Part shown: positions 38,016 through 47,500 of the stretch, piece by piece
Layout of the letters: each line of letters begins with the position of its first letter
Position numbering within the stretch: the first letter of the stretch is position 1
NCBI RefSeq assembly: GCF_014489415.1
Contig: NZ_CP060822.1
Span: 940,311 to 1,004,310, forward strand
Reading direction: 5' to 3'
DNA from: Cylindrospermopsis curvispora GIHE-G1
GTDB taxonomy: Bacteria; Cyanobacteriota; Cyanobacteriia; Cyanobacteriales; Nostocaceae
Length of the DNA: 64,000 bases
Made by a program: the position numbers and the translations under genes
The notes under the pieces: model-generated
Told to the model about the DNA's origin: nothing
The model's database searches: none
The model's input: the letters and a program-made list of their open reading frames with translations, nothing else

Positions 38016-38153
38016 ATGGCTACCAGCAATAACGTCAATCAACCTGTTACTTATCCAATTTTTACGGTGAGATGGCTAGCAGTTCACACACTCGGTGTGC
38101 CAACTGTCTTCTTCTTGGGTGCGATCGCAGCAATGCAGTTTATTCAACGCTAG
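38016..38153 (+). CDS. psbF: Cytochrome b559 beta subunit
   Basis: A 45-residue single-helix protein reading [20 protein letters not shown], with the heme ligand His24, pairing with PsbE His23. Read directly from the sequence between psbE and psbL; start ATG 38016, stop TAG 38151-38153. It is part of psbEFLJ. Confidence 0.97.
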   Translation: MATSNNVNQPVTYPIFTVRWLAVHTLGVPTVFFLGAIAAMQFIQR

Positions 38154-38162
38154 GAGTAAATC

Positions 38163-38282
38163 ATGGAAAGAACGCCTAATCCTAATCAACAACCTGTTGA
38201 ACTAAACCGTACTTCTTTATACCTAGGACTGTTATTAATTTTCGTTCTAGGGATTCTATTTTCCAGTTACTTCTTTAACTAA
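38163..38282 (+). CDS. psbL: Photosystem II protein PsbL
   Basis: A 39-residue single-span protein with the invariant segment [20 protein letters not shown] followed by SSYFFN. It lies at the photosystem II monomer interface and protects the quinone A side. Start ATG 38163, stop TAA 38280-38282; third gene of the psbEFLJ operon. Confidence 0.97.
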   Translation: MERTPNPNQQPVELNRTSLYLGLLLIFVLGILFSSYFFN

Positions 38283-38345
38283 CTGTTAACGAGCTGGAAA
38301 TATGACTGCTGATTTTTTGTTGACTTGTTAAGGGAGGAGAAAACC

Positions 38346-38465
38346 ATGTCTGGAGGCGGGAGAATTCCCCTGTGGGTTGTTGCCACAATCGCGGGTTTAG
38401 GTGTAATTACTGTTGTAGGTATTTTCTTTTACGGAGCCTACGCCGGACTTGGTTCTTCATTGTAA
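38346..38465 (+). CDS. psbJ: Photosystem II protein PsbJ
   Basis: A 39-residue single-helix protein ([20 protein letters not shown], ending [13 protein letters not shown]) near cytochrome b559; it influences quinone exchange and assembly. GGGAGGAG just before ATG 38346 is a strong ribosome site. Last gene of the operon; a terminator follows. Confidence 0.97.
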   Translation: MSGGGRIPLWVVATIAGLGVITVVGIFFYGAYAGLGSSL

Positions 38466-38514
38466 TCAAAACCTGATCCGCATTTTTGTCTAATGAGCTG
38501 AATAAGCAACATTA

Positions 38515-38558
38515 AACCGTCCATCTGTTGTGGATGGACGGTTAATTTGTTGGTTTTT
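38515..38558 (+). terminator. Rho-independent terminator of psbEFLJ
   Basis: AACCGTCCATC (38515-38525) pairs fully with GATGGACGGTT (38533-38543) around a 7-base loop. A run of seven T residues follows after a short spacer. It lies 50 bases after the psbJ stop. Confidence 0.85.
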
Positions 38559-38619
38559 TTATGCCTTATAGCCTCTGTAGGTAGACAGAACGCCTCTTCA
38601 GCATCCCATCGACCCTGTT

Positions 38620-39669
38620 TTAAGCGTTTTGTCTAAGGCCATAACCTGTATTTCTTTTCTCAAGTTGATTCTTAACCGAATCAAATCTTGCAGCTAACTG
38701 TTCAGTTTCTTTACTACTCATATTATTGTCAATAGCTACAAGCATTGTATTTTCTTCTTGGCGAATATGATTGGTAACATGGTCCCAAATTTCTCTAAGT
38801 CTATTTTTAAATTCTGGTGTGCTAGGACTAATCAATCTCAGTTCTTCCCACCAGGGAATCCAAAGAGCGTGTTGGTCGTATAGTTGTTGAGTATTTTCTT
38901 CCCCATAAAACCCACGGACTCGTGGATAAACCACTTCCTCTTCAGCGGCTATATGAACAGTGAGAAGCTGATTAATTTTTGCAAAACATTCCTGAATTTT
39001 TTGGGAGTCACTGCTTTGCATTAAGTCTGTGAATAACATATTCAACTGATTATGATCTTGGCGGATAGCATCTTGGATAGTAGCTTTTTCCCTTTCATGA
39101 CCGGGGGCACCACCAACCGCACCAGTAATTGCAGCAATTGCGTCTTGAACCCGAGACCAGATACCCTGGTCTGCGTCTTGTCCTGTTAGTTCTCGGACAC
39201 CGAGGATTTCTAAAATTCCCTTCAATTGTTCTTGGTGCGTACGATTTTCAGAATTAATGGCACTTAGAGGTCTAATTGCTACCATGATATCAGCGCCAAC
39301 TTTCTGAGCAGCCTTATAAATTGTTATTCCATTCATCACCTGTTGGTGCTTTAATAGTTCATGTTGAAAGACCTTATCAAAGAAGCTGAGTTCTTCACTT
39401 GCCATTAGTTGACGAACCTTTTCAACCATTTGCAGCACCGTGGGTTCAGCATTTTTTTCCAGACCAAATTGGTCAACCACAGTATTAAGAAGGGCTAGGT
39501 TTTTCCGGTCATCATCTAGCATTCTGCGAATAATTCCTGCTATTTCGCCGTCGGTACATTCCAGCAAAAATCTTTCCTCGTTATCCAGTAATAACTGTTG
39601 GAGTAATTTCATATCACCCAGTTTTACCGCCATGGAATTCTTTTTAGTGTCATCTAAAACCGCCACCAT
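38620..39669 (-). CDS. Hemerythrin-like (HHE) domain protein
   Basis: A 349-residue helical protein. The N-terminal half (residues about 20-170) is a ferritin-like or DUF892-like bundle without clear metal ligands. The C-terminal half is an HHE hemerythrin domain with the expected iron ligands: QDHNQLNMLF, HIAAEEEVVYPRV, DQHALWIPWWEEL and HVTNHIRQEENTML. Such proteins bind O2 or NO or act in iron and oxidative stress. It is convergent with psbJ and has no operon partner. Confidence 0.85.
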   Translation of the reverse strand: MVAVLDDTKKNSMAVKLGDMKLLQQLLLDNEERFLLECTDGEIAGIIRRMLDDDRKNLALLNTVVDQFGLEKNAEPTVLQMVEKVRQLMASEELSFFDKVFQHELLKHQQVMNGITIYKAAQKVGADIMVAIRPLSAINSENRTHQEQLKGILEILGVRELTGQDADQGIWSRVQDAIAAITGAVGGAPGHEREKATIQDAIRQDHNQLNMLFTDLMQSSDSQKIQECFAKINQLLTVHIAAEEEVVYPRVRGFYGEENTQQLYDQHALWIPWWEELRLISPSTPEFKNRLREIWDHVTNHIRQEENTMLVAIDNNMSSKETEQLAARFDSVKNQLEKRNTGYGLRQNA

Positions 39670-39929
39670 TGGAATTTGCCCTCGTTAGGTTTATTGAATC
39701 TAACCTAAGTTTTGCTCAGCACTTAATATTTTCCATCTTTCTGATGAAATAATACCTATTATCCCAAGGGGGAAAAAAATCAATCTGCCATAATTTCAGT
39801 ATCTAACTTTGGGGAGATTGTGTTGTGCGATCGGATTTATTTCTATGAGAATTGTCCACGGATAAAGAATATAAAAATATTTGGTGAGAAAGGAGAAGAT
39901 ATCAAAACAGAAGACGCAGAATGTAAAGT

Positions 39930-40562
39930 TTATTGAGATAGGAAGGCTTCTATTCCAGCTTTAAAGCAGTTAAAACTTGGAGAGTAATTTTGATCTGGGT
40001 TCATATGGAGAGAAATGCGGCGGGCCGCTTCTATTTTGGGGTAGCCGTTTTCATAAATGCCATGTTTTTTTAAGAACCGATGTAGAGCCTCCCAACTACC
40101 CCCATTATCGGGACTGCGAAAGATTCCTGATTTAGGTGATATACTCGGCAAGCTGGAGAAAGCTTTACGCAAAGCCTCTGTATCTCCAATAAACCAAGAT
40201 TCTAGTTCTTTGATCACAATCCGATTGAGAACTACAAATCTTCCTTCAGAATCTGGTTTAGATTTGGTGGATAATCCTGTTTGTTGAGCAATTGCCTCTA
40301 ATTGATTTTTTAATTTTTTACAATCATCATTGTCTTGATCCACTAATACAATAATCCGTACGTTTTCTCCTTTGCTGATGCGATCGCCATAGGCAGATAA
40401 ACGTTGGCTCAGTAACTTAAGCAGTTTTGATTTACTCCCAAAATTAATGATTTTATGGCGAGATCGCCCCTTGAGTAATTTTGGCAAAAGGGTTTTGAGG
40501 GCTTCTTCAGCAGAAGGTTCTTCTACTAAAACCTCGATGCAAAAACTATTTGTTTTGGGCAT
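39930..40562 (-). CDS. DUF4276 family protein (TOPRIM-like partner of the AAA ATPase)
   Basis: A 210-residue protein with the DUF4276 pattern: an early Glu strand (FCIEVLVEEPSAEEALKTLL), an Asp-rich strand (VRIIVLVDQDNDDCKKLKNQ) and NRIVIKELESWFIGD. The E...DxD layout is like TOPRIM nuclease folds. Its ATG overlaps the stop of the upstream AAA ATPase by one base, so the two are translationally coupled. ATPase plus DUF4276 pairs recur in defence-type islands and resemble AbiL/Rlo-like pairs; the target is unknown. Confidence 0.8.
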   Translation of the reverse strand: MPKTNSFCIEVLVEEPSAEEALKTLLPKLLKGRSRHKIINFGSKSKLLKLLSQRLSAYGDRISKGENVRIIVLVDQDNDDCKKLKNQLEAIAQQTGLSTKSKPDSEGRFVVLNRIVIKELESWFIGDTEALRKAFSSLPSISPKSGIFRSPDNGGSWEALHRFLKKHGIYENGYPKIEAARRISLHMNPDQNYSPSFNCFKAGIEAFLSQ

Positions 40563-41764
40563 TAAATACCCTCCTGATTTAAAGGATCGCCAACTTCAAA
40601 ATGTCCCTCCATCCACAAATCTCCTAAGTTTGCTCCATGTTGGATAAATTCCTTGATCCCTGGAATATCCTCAATAAGTTGTGTTCGAGTATAGCCATCA
40701 GTTCCTCTATAGATAATTCGCACTTGCTTAGGCTTAAGCTGATTGATGAAGAAGGGAGAGTGGGTGGTGACAAGCATTTGAGTTCTAGCAGTTGCCTGCT
40801 GGCACTCCTCAGCGAGTTCGGGGAGCAATCTGGGGTGGAGATAGTTTTCAGGTTCTTCAATGCCAATAAAGGAAGGGGGAGCGGGATCTTGCAGCAGCAC
40901 CAAATAGGCCAGCATTTTTAAGCTGCCATCGGAAGCAAAGCGTGCTATTATAGGGTGGGTAAAAGGAGTATCTTTGATTTGTAGGAGTAGGCGACCATCG
41001 GGCATAGACTCAGTCAAAACCCTTTCAATGCGGGGGATTCGCCGCCGCAAAGTTGTAAAGATTGCTTCTAGGCGATCGCGATGTTGTTCATTTAAGTATT
41101 GGATCACGTTGGCAAGGTTATCTCCGCTGCGGTTTAGATGTTCTTGGGGGCCTGCTTCAGGTTGAGTGCGGATACTGTCGGCGGAGAGATAGGAGACGTG
41201 CCAACCGGTGATGAAGTCTCGTAGGGCGGCGACGCGGGGATGTTCAGCAAATTGACCCAGGGCGTTAACAGCTAGCAGGTCAGGGGATTTGAGAGGAATT
41301 TCAATGCGTTTGTCTTTTTCATCGGGTAGCTCACCACTGATTGCTTTTCCATTTCCCTCCTTGTAGTCTAGGAAATTAAACGGTTGACCATGTTTGCCTC
41401 GTCGCCATTTCAGCCATTCTTCCTTGACAAAGGGTGCGCCATTGCGTTCGTCCACTGCTAGGTGGTAGGTAATGGTGGGATAGTCGGGTTCTTTATATTG
41501 AATCTCAATGACGATCGCCTCATCACTGCCCCTAGTTTTTAGTTCTTTAGCTCTACCACGTTTATCCCAGGCGCGACGCAGTCCTAGTTCAAAGCACTCA
41601 GAGAGGAAAGCAAAGACATCAAAGAGGGTAGATTTACCGCTACCATTGGGACCTAGGAGGACTGTGAGGGGCGTAAGGTTTTTGAGCTCGACTTTCCGTA
41701 ATGCCCGAAAGTTTTCGATTTTAAGGTATTGGATCCGAGGAGGAGTTTTATTTTGATTCATCAT
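40562..41764 (-). CDS. AAA/ABC-type ATPase (OLD/RloA-like) paired with DUF4276
   Basis: A protein of about 400 residues with an SMC/RecF-like N-terminus ([18 protein letters not shown]), Walker [10 protein letters not shown], the replacement signature [15 protein letters not shown], Walker [14 protein letters not shown] and the His switch [12 protein letters not shown]. It has no fused nuclease; the nuclease-like function is in the coupled downstream DUF4276 gene. ATG 41764 begins just before the conserved part. An in-frame ATG at 41791 would add nine residues. Probable two-gene phage defence or abortive-infection unit (inference). Confidence 0.8.
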   Translation of the reverse strand: MMNQNKTPPRIQYLKIENFRALRKVELKNLTPLTVLLGPNGSGKSTLFDVFAFLSECFELGLRRAWDKRGRAKELKTRGSDEAIVIEIQYKEPDYPTITYHLAVDERNGAPFVKEEWLKWRRGKHGQPFNFLDYKEGNGKAISGELPDEKDKRIEIPLKSPDLLAVNALGQFAEHPRVAALRDFITGWHVSYLSADSIRTQPEAGPQEHLNRSGDNLANVIQYLNEQHRDRLEAIFTTLRRRIPRIERVLTESMPDGRLLLQIKDTPFTHPIIARFASDGSLKMLAYLVLLQDPAPPSFIGIEEPENYLHPRLLPELAEECQQATARTQMLVTTHSPFFINQLKPKQVRIIYRGTDGYTRTQLIEDIPGIKEFIQHGANLGDLWMEGHFEVGDPLNQEGI

Positions 41765-41959
41765 ATCTAAGGTACTTCTTGAACTCAACATAGCAGTTCG
41801 GGGAGGCTTCTACAGGCGATCGCTTCCCATAGGTTCCCATTCTAACCTTTATCTTAACACACTAGTTCGGATAGGTTTTTGCCAATAGACTATACCACAG
41901 GTAGACGAATGCCACAAGCGATCGCTTGCTGATTGGTTCATTTTAATAGTATTAAAACG

Positions 41960-42798
41960 TACTTTTAAAAAATACGTACGTAATTTTTCTGAAACCTATT
42001 GACAAAACATTATTAATATTATTTTTTAGTAGTGATTTCATTGTTCCATATAGTAACCATCAAGCTGCTATTGCCTTAGAGTCGGTGATGAATATAAATC
42101 GAGAGAGATTGGATAATAATGACATTATATATAAAGAGTTGGCACAAACAAGTAAGAGTGATCTATCAAACAAATATAAGTTTATTAAATACTTGTTTTA
42201 CGCTGAAAAACTGATCGATCACAAGATGATTAACCCTACTTTACTGATTTCAGACTCTCAAGGATTAAAAGTAATAATAAACTCTCAAATTGCCCTAATT
42301 TATGGAGAAAGTAAATGTCTTCATTTTTATAATGGAGTTAAAAATACAATCAACCAAGATGGATCTTTTGGTAAGGAACAAGTTTTTGAACAAATTGTGG
42401 TTGATTCGCCTAATATATGTCAGCAGTTTCAACTAGATAGAGAAAAATTGGATGATAGAGAAATGAATATTCTCCAGATCTACCAGAGATTGATAGTTTC
42501 CAATAAACTAGGAGACATGAACAAAATAATAAACCTAAAAATTACCTTATTTAATCGTTTCAACTTACCTATATCTTGCGTCATTTTCACCCTACTTGGG
42601 TCGTCAATAGGAATCAATATGCGACCGAAAATCAAATATAGTAGCTTTAGCCTTACGTTGCTAATTATTGGAGCAATAAAGGTCTTTGAAGCTATAATTA
42701 ACGCTTTAATTATTCAAAGGTATGTCCCAGTATTTGCCATCTTCTCGCCTAATATACTTGGACTTGGTATAAGTCTTTATTTGTTGTCAAGACGCTAA
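41960..42798 (+). pseudogene. LptF/LptG (YjgP/YjgQ)-like permease fragment lacking the N-terminus
   Basis: The annotated frame starts with GTG at 42085, but the same reading frame continues upstream to a stop near 41953 and stays homologous-looking (LLILFFSSDFIVPYSNHQAA). Relatives have this VPYSN.QA string in the periplasmic part after several membrane helices, which are absent here. The C-terminal half is complete, with a last helix region (ITLFNRFNLPISCVIFTLLG, LTLLIIGAIKVFEAIINALI). So it is a truncated lipopolysaccharide-export-type permease, probably not functional. Codon use is more AT-rich than the neighbours. Confidence 0.55.
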
Positions 42799-42989
42799 TC
42801 ACAAAAATAAGCCCTCTAACGACTCTAACGACCAATTTTTATGCGATCGCATTTACGACCATATCTAAACACGGTAGCTTAGATAGATTTTTTTAGTGAG
42901 CGATCGCATAGGGGAGTCTTATATTGGCAAGATCACATTATCTCCCTGAGTCCTAGGTTAATATATATAAAACCGCCATATTATAAAAA

Positions 42990-43066
42990 ATCGCATTAAA
43001 TAAAGTAGAATAATCTCTTGGCTTCAAATATAATCTATTACGCTTAAAAGTGCATTACGTGATCTC
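42990..43066 (+). repeat. Degenerate copy of the methyltransferase upstream region and first codons
   Basis: AATAATCTCTTGGCTTCAA to AAAAGTGCATTACGTGATC resembles 43430-43485 (AATAATCTCTTGCATTCAA to AAGAGCCCATTACGTTATC), including the start codon region (ACGCTTAAAAGTGC versus ATGCTTAAGAGCCC). After about 75 bases the likeness stops. It is a remnant of a local duplication. Confidence 0.6.
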
Positions 43067-43230
43067 GAAGGAAGGGATCTCATACCGACTAGTAACCAAG
43101 GGGAGGTTATGAGTATACTAGTAAATGAAGAGCGATCGCTGATTTTGTGGTACGTTATATTTCACAATAACATTTCCTTTTTTTAATGGTGATGCATGAA
43201 ACCCAACACCCCCATGGGTTATGCTACCCC

Positions 43231-43270
43231 TAACCCATCCTACAAATAATTGTGCGTCTCTACTTAGTGG
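43231..43270. repeat. Dispersed repeat, copy 2
   Basis: TAACCCATCCTACAAATAAT, then TGTGCGTCTCTACTTAGTGG, matches the right half of the repeat at 22617-22653. The left arm here is rearranged (AACCCAACACCCCCATGGGTT), so the hairpin is imperfect. Confidence 0.7.
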
Positions 43271-43463
43271 GAGGAATCTATAGCCTTAGGCAGAATCATT
43301 GCATGAAGTGTAAACAAAAGCACTTTAATATATCAGAAGTTACCTCCGCATCTATCCTAGGGTAGATCTTTAACCTTAAACGCTGGAACGAATACAAAAA
43401 GTTTATATGCGATTACATACTACATCTAATAAAATAATCTCTTGCATTCAAATATAATCCATT

Positions 43464-44321
43464 ATGCTTAAGAGCCCATTACGTTATCCTGGTGGTAAAC
43501 AAAAGGCAATTTCTCAAATTGCTCACTACCTACCTCATAAATATAAAGAGTTCCGCGAACCTTTTGTTGGGGGAGGTTCCGTATTCTTTTATGTTTTACA
43601 AAATCACTATCATATACCCTGTTGGATAAATGATCTCAACCCCGAACTATATTACTTCTGGTCCATGGTCAAAACTAATCTACCACAGTTAGTCGAGTCC
43701 GTGTGGAAAGTAAAAAAACAGACAACAGATGGGCGTGCCTTGTTTAAATCTCTCTCCCTAGCTCCCACAAGTAAAATGAGTCCACTGGAGCGAGCTGTCC
43801 GATTTTTCGTTCTTAACCGAATTACCTTTTCCGGGACAATTGAAAGCGGAGGTTATAGCAATGCTTCTTTCAACAGTCGCTTTACAGACTCTTCTATTGA
43901 ACGGTTAGCAGCACTGGATAGTTGTTTTACTAATACCCACGTGACTAATTATGACTACAGTGTCCTACTGACAGAACCAGGAGACGATGTATTTATATTT
44001 CTAGATCCACCTTATTTCACCAATACTAAATCTAGGCTTTATGGTAAAAAAGGGGATTTACACACGTGTTTTGACCATTCTCGCTTTGCCAACCTGATGA
44101 AAGATTGCTCACATAAATGGTTGATCACCTACGATAATTGCGAACAAGTGCGGCACAGTTTTTCCTTTGCCCATATTTATGAGTGGGAGTTGCAATACGG
44201 AATGAACAACTACAAACAGAATAAAGCAGACAAGGGCAAGGAATTATTCATCACTAACTATCCATTTGAAGTCACCACCGAGGCGATCGCTAATCAAGAA
44301 CGTCAGAGACTAGGACATTGA
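43464..44321 (+). CDS. D12-class (Dam-like) DNA adenine-N6 methyltransferase
   Basis: A 285-residue Dam-family enzyme that methylates adenine in a short DNA site. The SAM-binding motif is SPLRYPGGKQKAI with YKEFREPFVGGGSVFF, and the catalytic motif IV is DPPYF (FIFLDPPYFTNT). Motif X/VI-like parts (RAVRFFVLNRITFSG) are intact. No restriction endonuclease gene is next to it, so it appears to be an orphan methyltransferase or part of the nearby defence-like cluster. The target site cannot be read; GATC inside HIP1 octamers is one possibility. Confidence 0.9.
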   Translation: MLKSPLRYPGGKQKAISQIAHYLPHKYKEFREPFVGGGSVFFYVLQNHYHIPCWINDLNPELYYFWSMVKTNLPQLVESVWKVKKQTTDGRALFKSLSLAPTSKMSPLERAVRFFVLNRITFSGTIESGGYSNASFNSRFTDSSIERLAALDSCFTNTHVTNYDYSVLLTEPGDDVFIFLDPPYFTNTKSRLYGKKGDLHTCFDHSRFANLMKDCSHKWLITYDNCEQVRHSFSFAHIYEWELQYGMNNYKQNKADKGKELFITNYPFEVTTEAIANQERQRLGH

Positions 44322-44403
44322 TACCTATTGCTGAATTTATGTGCACGCATCTTCCCCTGTCATCACCACAATAGCTGCTCGACGAAATTGCTATTTTTTA
44401 ATT

Positions 44404-44433
44404 CTTAACCTAATTATAACCGTATCTTAAGCC
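44404..44433 (+). promoter_or_regulatory. Pho-box-like triple repeat upstream of the 5'-nucleotidase gene
   Basis: CTTAACCT (44404), TATAACCG (44415) and CTTAAGCC (44426) are 8-base units at an exact 11-base period, the form of cyanobacterial PhoB (SphR) sites. A TATATT box lies at 44454-44459, a fitting -10 distance. The gene starts 133 bases downstream. Confidence 0.65.
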
Positions 44434-44566
44434 GATTGCCTATCTTAATCTTGTATATTCGTTAATTGTTTGTTCTTAAGAAAGTCTTTAACTATCTTGA
44501 GCTATCACCCAGAAATTTGTGGATTTTCAGTTGAAATATTGATATATTTAGAGGAGATGGGCGAAA

Positions 44567-47500
44567 ATGGCAATTAGACTAAATAAGGTTGGTAGTGCCA
44601 CTAGTACAACCAATTCAGAAATTCCTGCTTTTGACTCTATCAGTAAACGTCTCTATGTTGTTGCTGCTAGTGTTGTAGATATCTATACAATGACTACTAC
44701 AGGGGCATTGACCAGTGTTGGAAAACTGACCCCTGGGTTTAGTCCTACTTCTGGAACAGCTGCGCCTAATAGCATTGCGATTAAAAATGGAATAGTGGCA
44801 GTTGCCTACGAAATAAAAGATACGGCCACAGGAACTCATCAGCGCGGTCGGGTTAGCTTTTTTGATGGTGGCAATGGTAACTTCATTAATTCCGTGGAAG
44901 TCGGTTTCTTACCTGATATGCTCACCTTTACCCCCGATGGTAAGAAGGTTTTAGTGGCTAATGAAGGGGAACCCAATGAGAACTATAGTTCTGATCCAGA
45001 AGGTTCTGTTAGCATCATTGACCTAACCAATGGTCCAGCTAATGCTACCGTCCAGGAAGCTAAGTTTAACGCTTTTGATAGTCAATTGGCTACCCTAAGA
45101 TCCCAAGGACTGCGGGTTATTGGCAACAATACAACCCTATCGCAAGATGTGGAACCCGAGTATATTGCCATTTCCCCCGATGGTTTAACCGCTGCAATTA
45201 CCCTACAAGAAGCCAATGCGATCGCCTTTCTTGACGTTGCTAGTGCCACAATTACCAGCATTAAACCTCTAGGGCTAAAGAATCATAATCTGGTTGGTAA
45301 TGGTATTGACCCCAGTGATAGAGATGTTAATGGCACTTCAGGTGGAGGTGGCAAGATCAATATTGCTAACTGGCCAGTATTTGGCATGTATCAACCTGAT
45401 GCGATCGCTAGTTTCATTAGCAATGGTCAAACCTACTATATTACAGCCAATGAAGGTGATTCCCGGGTACGTCCCACCTCTAATAATTCCTTTGGCAATG
45501 AAGGGACGATTTTCAATGAGGAGTCAAGAGTTGGCGACGCTTTCTACGTACTGGATCCTACAGTTTTCCCCAACGCTAGTGACCTGAAAAAACCTGAGAA
45601 ACTTGGTCGTTTGGTAGTTAGCAACAAATCAGGGGATGCGGATGGTGATGGGGACTTTGACCAAATTCAAGCCTTTGGAGCCAGATCCTTCACCATTTGG
45701 GATAGCAGTGGCAACTTGATCTTTTACAGTGGTGATCAGTTAGAGAAACTCACTGCCCAATTTAATCCCACAGGGTTTAACTCCGATGGTGCACCCAATG
45801 CAGGATTCGATACCCGCAGTGATAACAAAGGTCCCGAACCAGAGGGTGTGACTGTTGGTGTGATTGATGGGCGTACCTATGCCTTTGTTGGTTTAGAGCG
45901 CGTTGGTGATGTAATCGTTTATGATATTACTAATGCCAGCAACCCAACCTTTGTACAGTATGTTAATACTGCTGAAGATCGTAGCGCAGAGGGGTTGATT
46001 TTTGTCCCGTCCGTTGATAGTCCTACTGGCAAACCATTAGTAATTACTGCCAATGAAGTCAGCAACACTGTTAGTGTATTTGAAACTGTAGCAGCTATAA
46101 CTAGTACAGGCAACTTCACCCTGCAAGTTCTCCATGGTTCAGACTTTGAGGGTGGCATTCCTGCTGTTACCGATGCAATTGGCTTTTCAGCTGTTGTCAA
46201 TAAACTCAAGGATGATCCTAAATACAAAACCAACACGTTGATTCTCTCTTCTGGCGATAACTATATTCCAGGCGCATTTTTCAATGCTTCCAGCGATACC
46301 AGCTTGAATAATGTGGGTGGATTGGGATCTAGCACTGCTCCAGTCATTGGACGTGGTGATATTGGCATTCTAAATGGGATTGGCATTCAAGCTTCCGCAT
46401 TGGGCAACCATGAGTTTGACCTGGGTGTGAGACAAGTGCGTGATATTCTCAGGACAGGAAGCGGTAACCCAGGGACCAACTTCCCCTATTTGAGTACTAA
46501 CCTGGATTTTAGCCCTGAAATTACAGCGGGCAACCTCAGTGCAACTGACCTGGCCGCTAACCAAAATACCGCTGATGCCAGCTCTATAAAGGGTAAGATT
46601 GCTAAAAGTACCATCATTAATGTTGCGGGTATTGATGGTATTACTGGCACTGCTGACGACCAAAGAATTGGCATTGTAGGTGCAACTACACCAACTTTGG
46701 CAAATATTTCTTCAAGTGGTAGCACTATAGTTAAGCCAGCTAACCCCATTGACTATGACGCATTAGCTGCGGAAATTCAGACTTCTGTAGATATACTCAA
46801 AGCACAGGGTATTAACAAGATTATCTTGTTAGCTCACATGCAGCAGTTGACTATTGAGCGGGATGAATTGGCGAAGCGATTGAGAGATGTGGATATCATC
46901 ATCGCGGGGGGGAACCATACTATTCTGTCTGATGCCAATGATGGGCTGAGAACAGGTGACAGCAGCAAGGGCGATTATCCCATTGTCAAGACAGGCGCAG
47001 ATGGTAAGCCTATTTTGGTGGTCAGTACAGATGCTAATTACAAGTACGTCGGGCGTTTAGTGGCTGAATTTGACCAGGATGGGGTGATTCAGGTTAACAA
47101 ACTGGATAGCGCAATTAATGGAGCTTATGCTACAGATGATGCAGGAGTTGATCGCGTCTATGGCAGTGATGTTGATCCTCGTGCTGTAGCTAACCCCAAT
47201 GTGGTAGCGATCGCTGATGGGATCAAAAACCTTCTTGCTAGTAAAGACAACTTAATTGTGGGCAAAGCCAGTGTGTTTCTCAACGGTACTCGTGAGGATG
47301 TGCGCACCCAAGAAACCAACTTTGGTAACTTGACCGCTGATGCCAATCTTTGGTATGCCAAGCAGCTAGATCCCAGCGTGGTTATCGCCCTAAAAAATGG
47401 CGGTGGTATCCGGGACAATATCGGTGCCATTGGCACAGGTGCAGGAGCAATCAGCAAAGATGATGTTGTTAAGCTGCCAACTCAGCCCAACCCTCTAGCA

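Larger units (their letters stand above)
42799..43463. other. Non-coding region with repeats between the LptF/G remnant and the DNA methyltransferase
   Basis: No gene is visible. It contains HIP1 octamers, a weak hairpin with a following T run (ATCTAA 42863-42868, TTAGAT 42879-42884), a decayed copy of the methyltransferase 5' region (about 42990-43066), and a copy of the dispersed repeat (43231-43270). Confidence 0.6.

Noticed and set aside
43464-44321. Complete restriction-modification system
   Set aside because: No restriction endonuclease gene is visible on either side of the methyltransferase.
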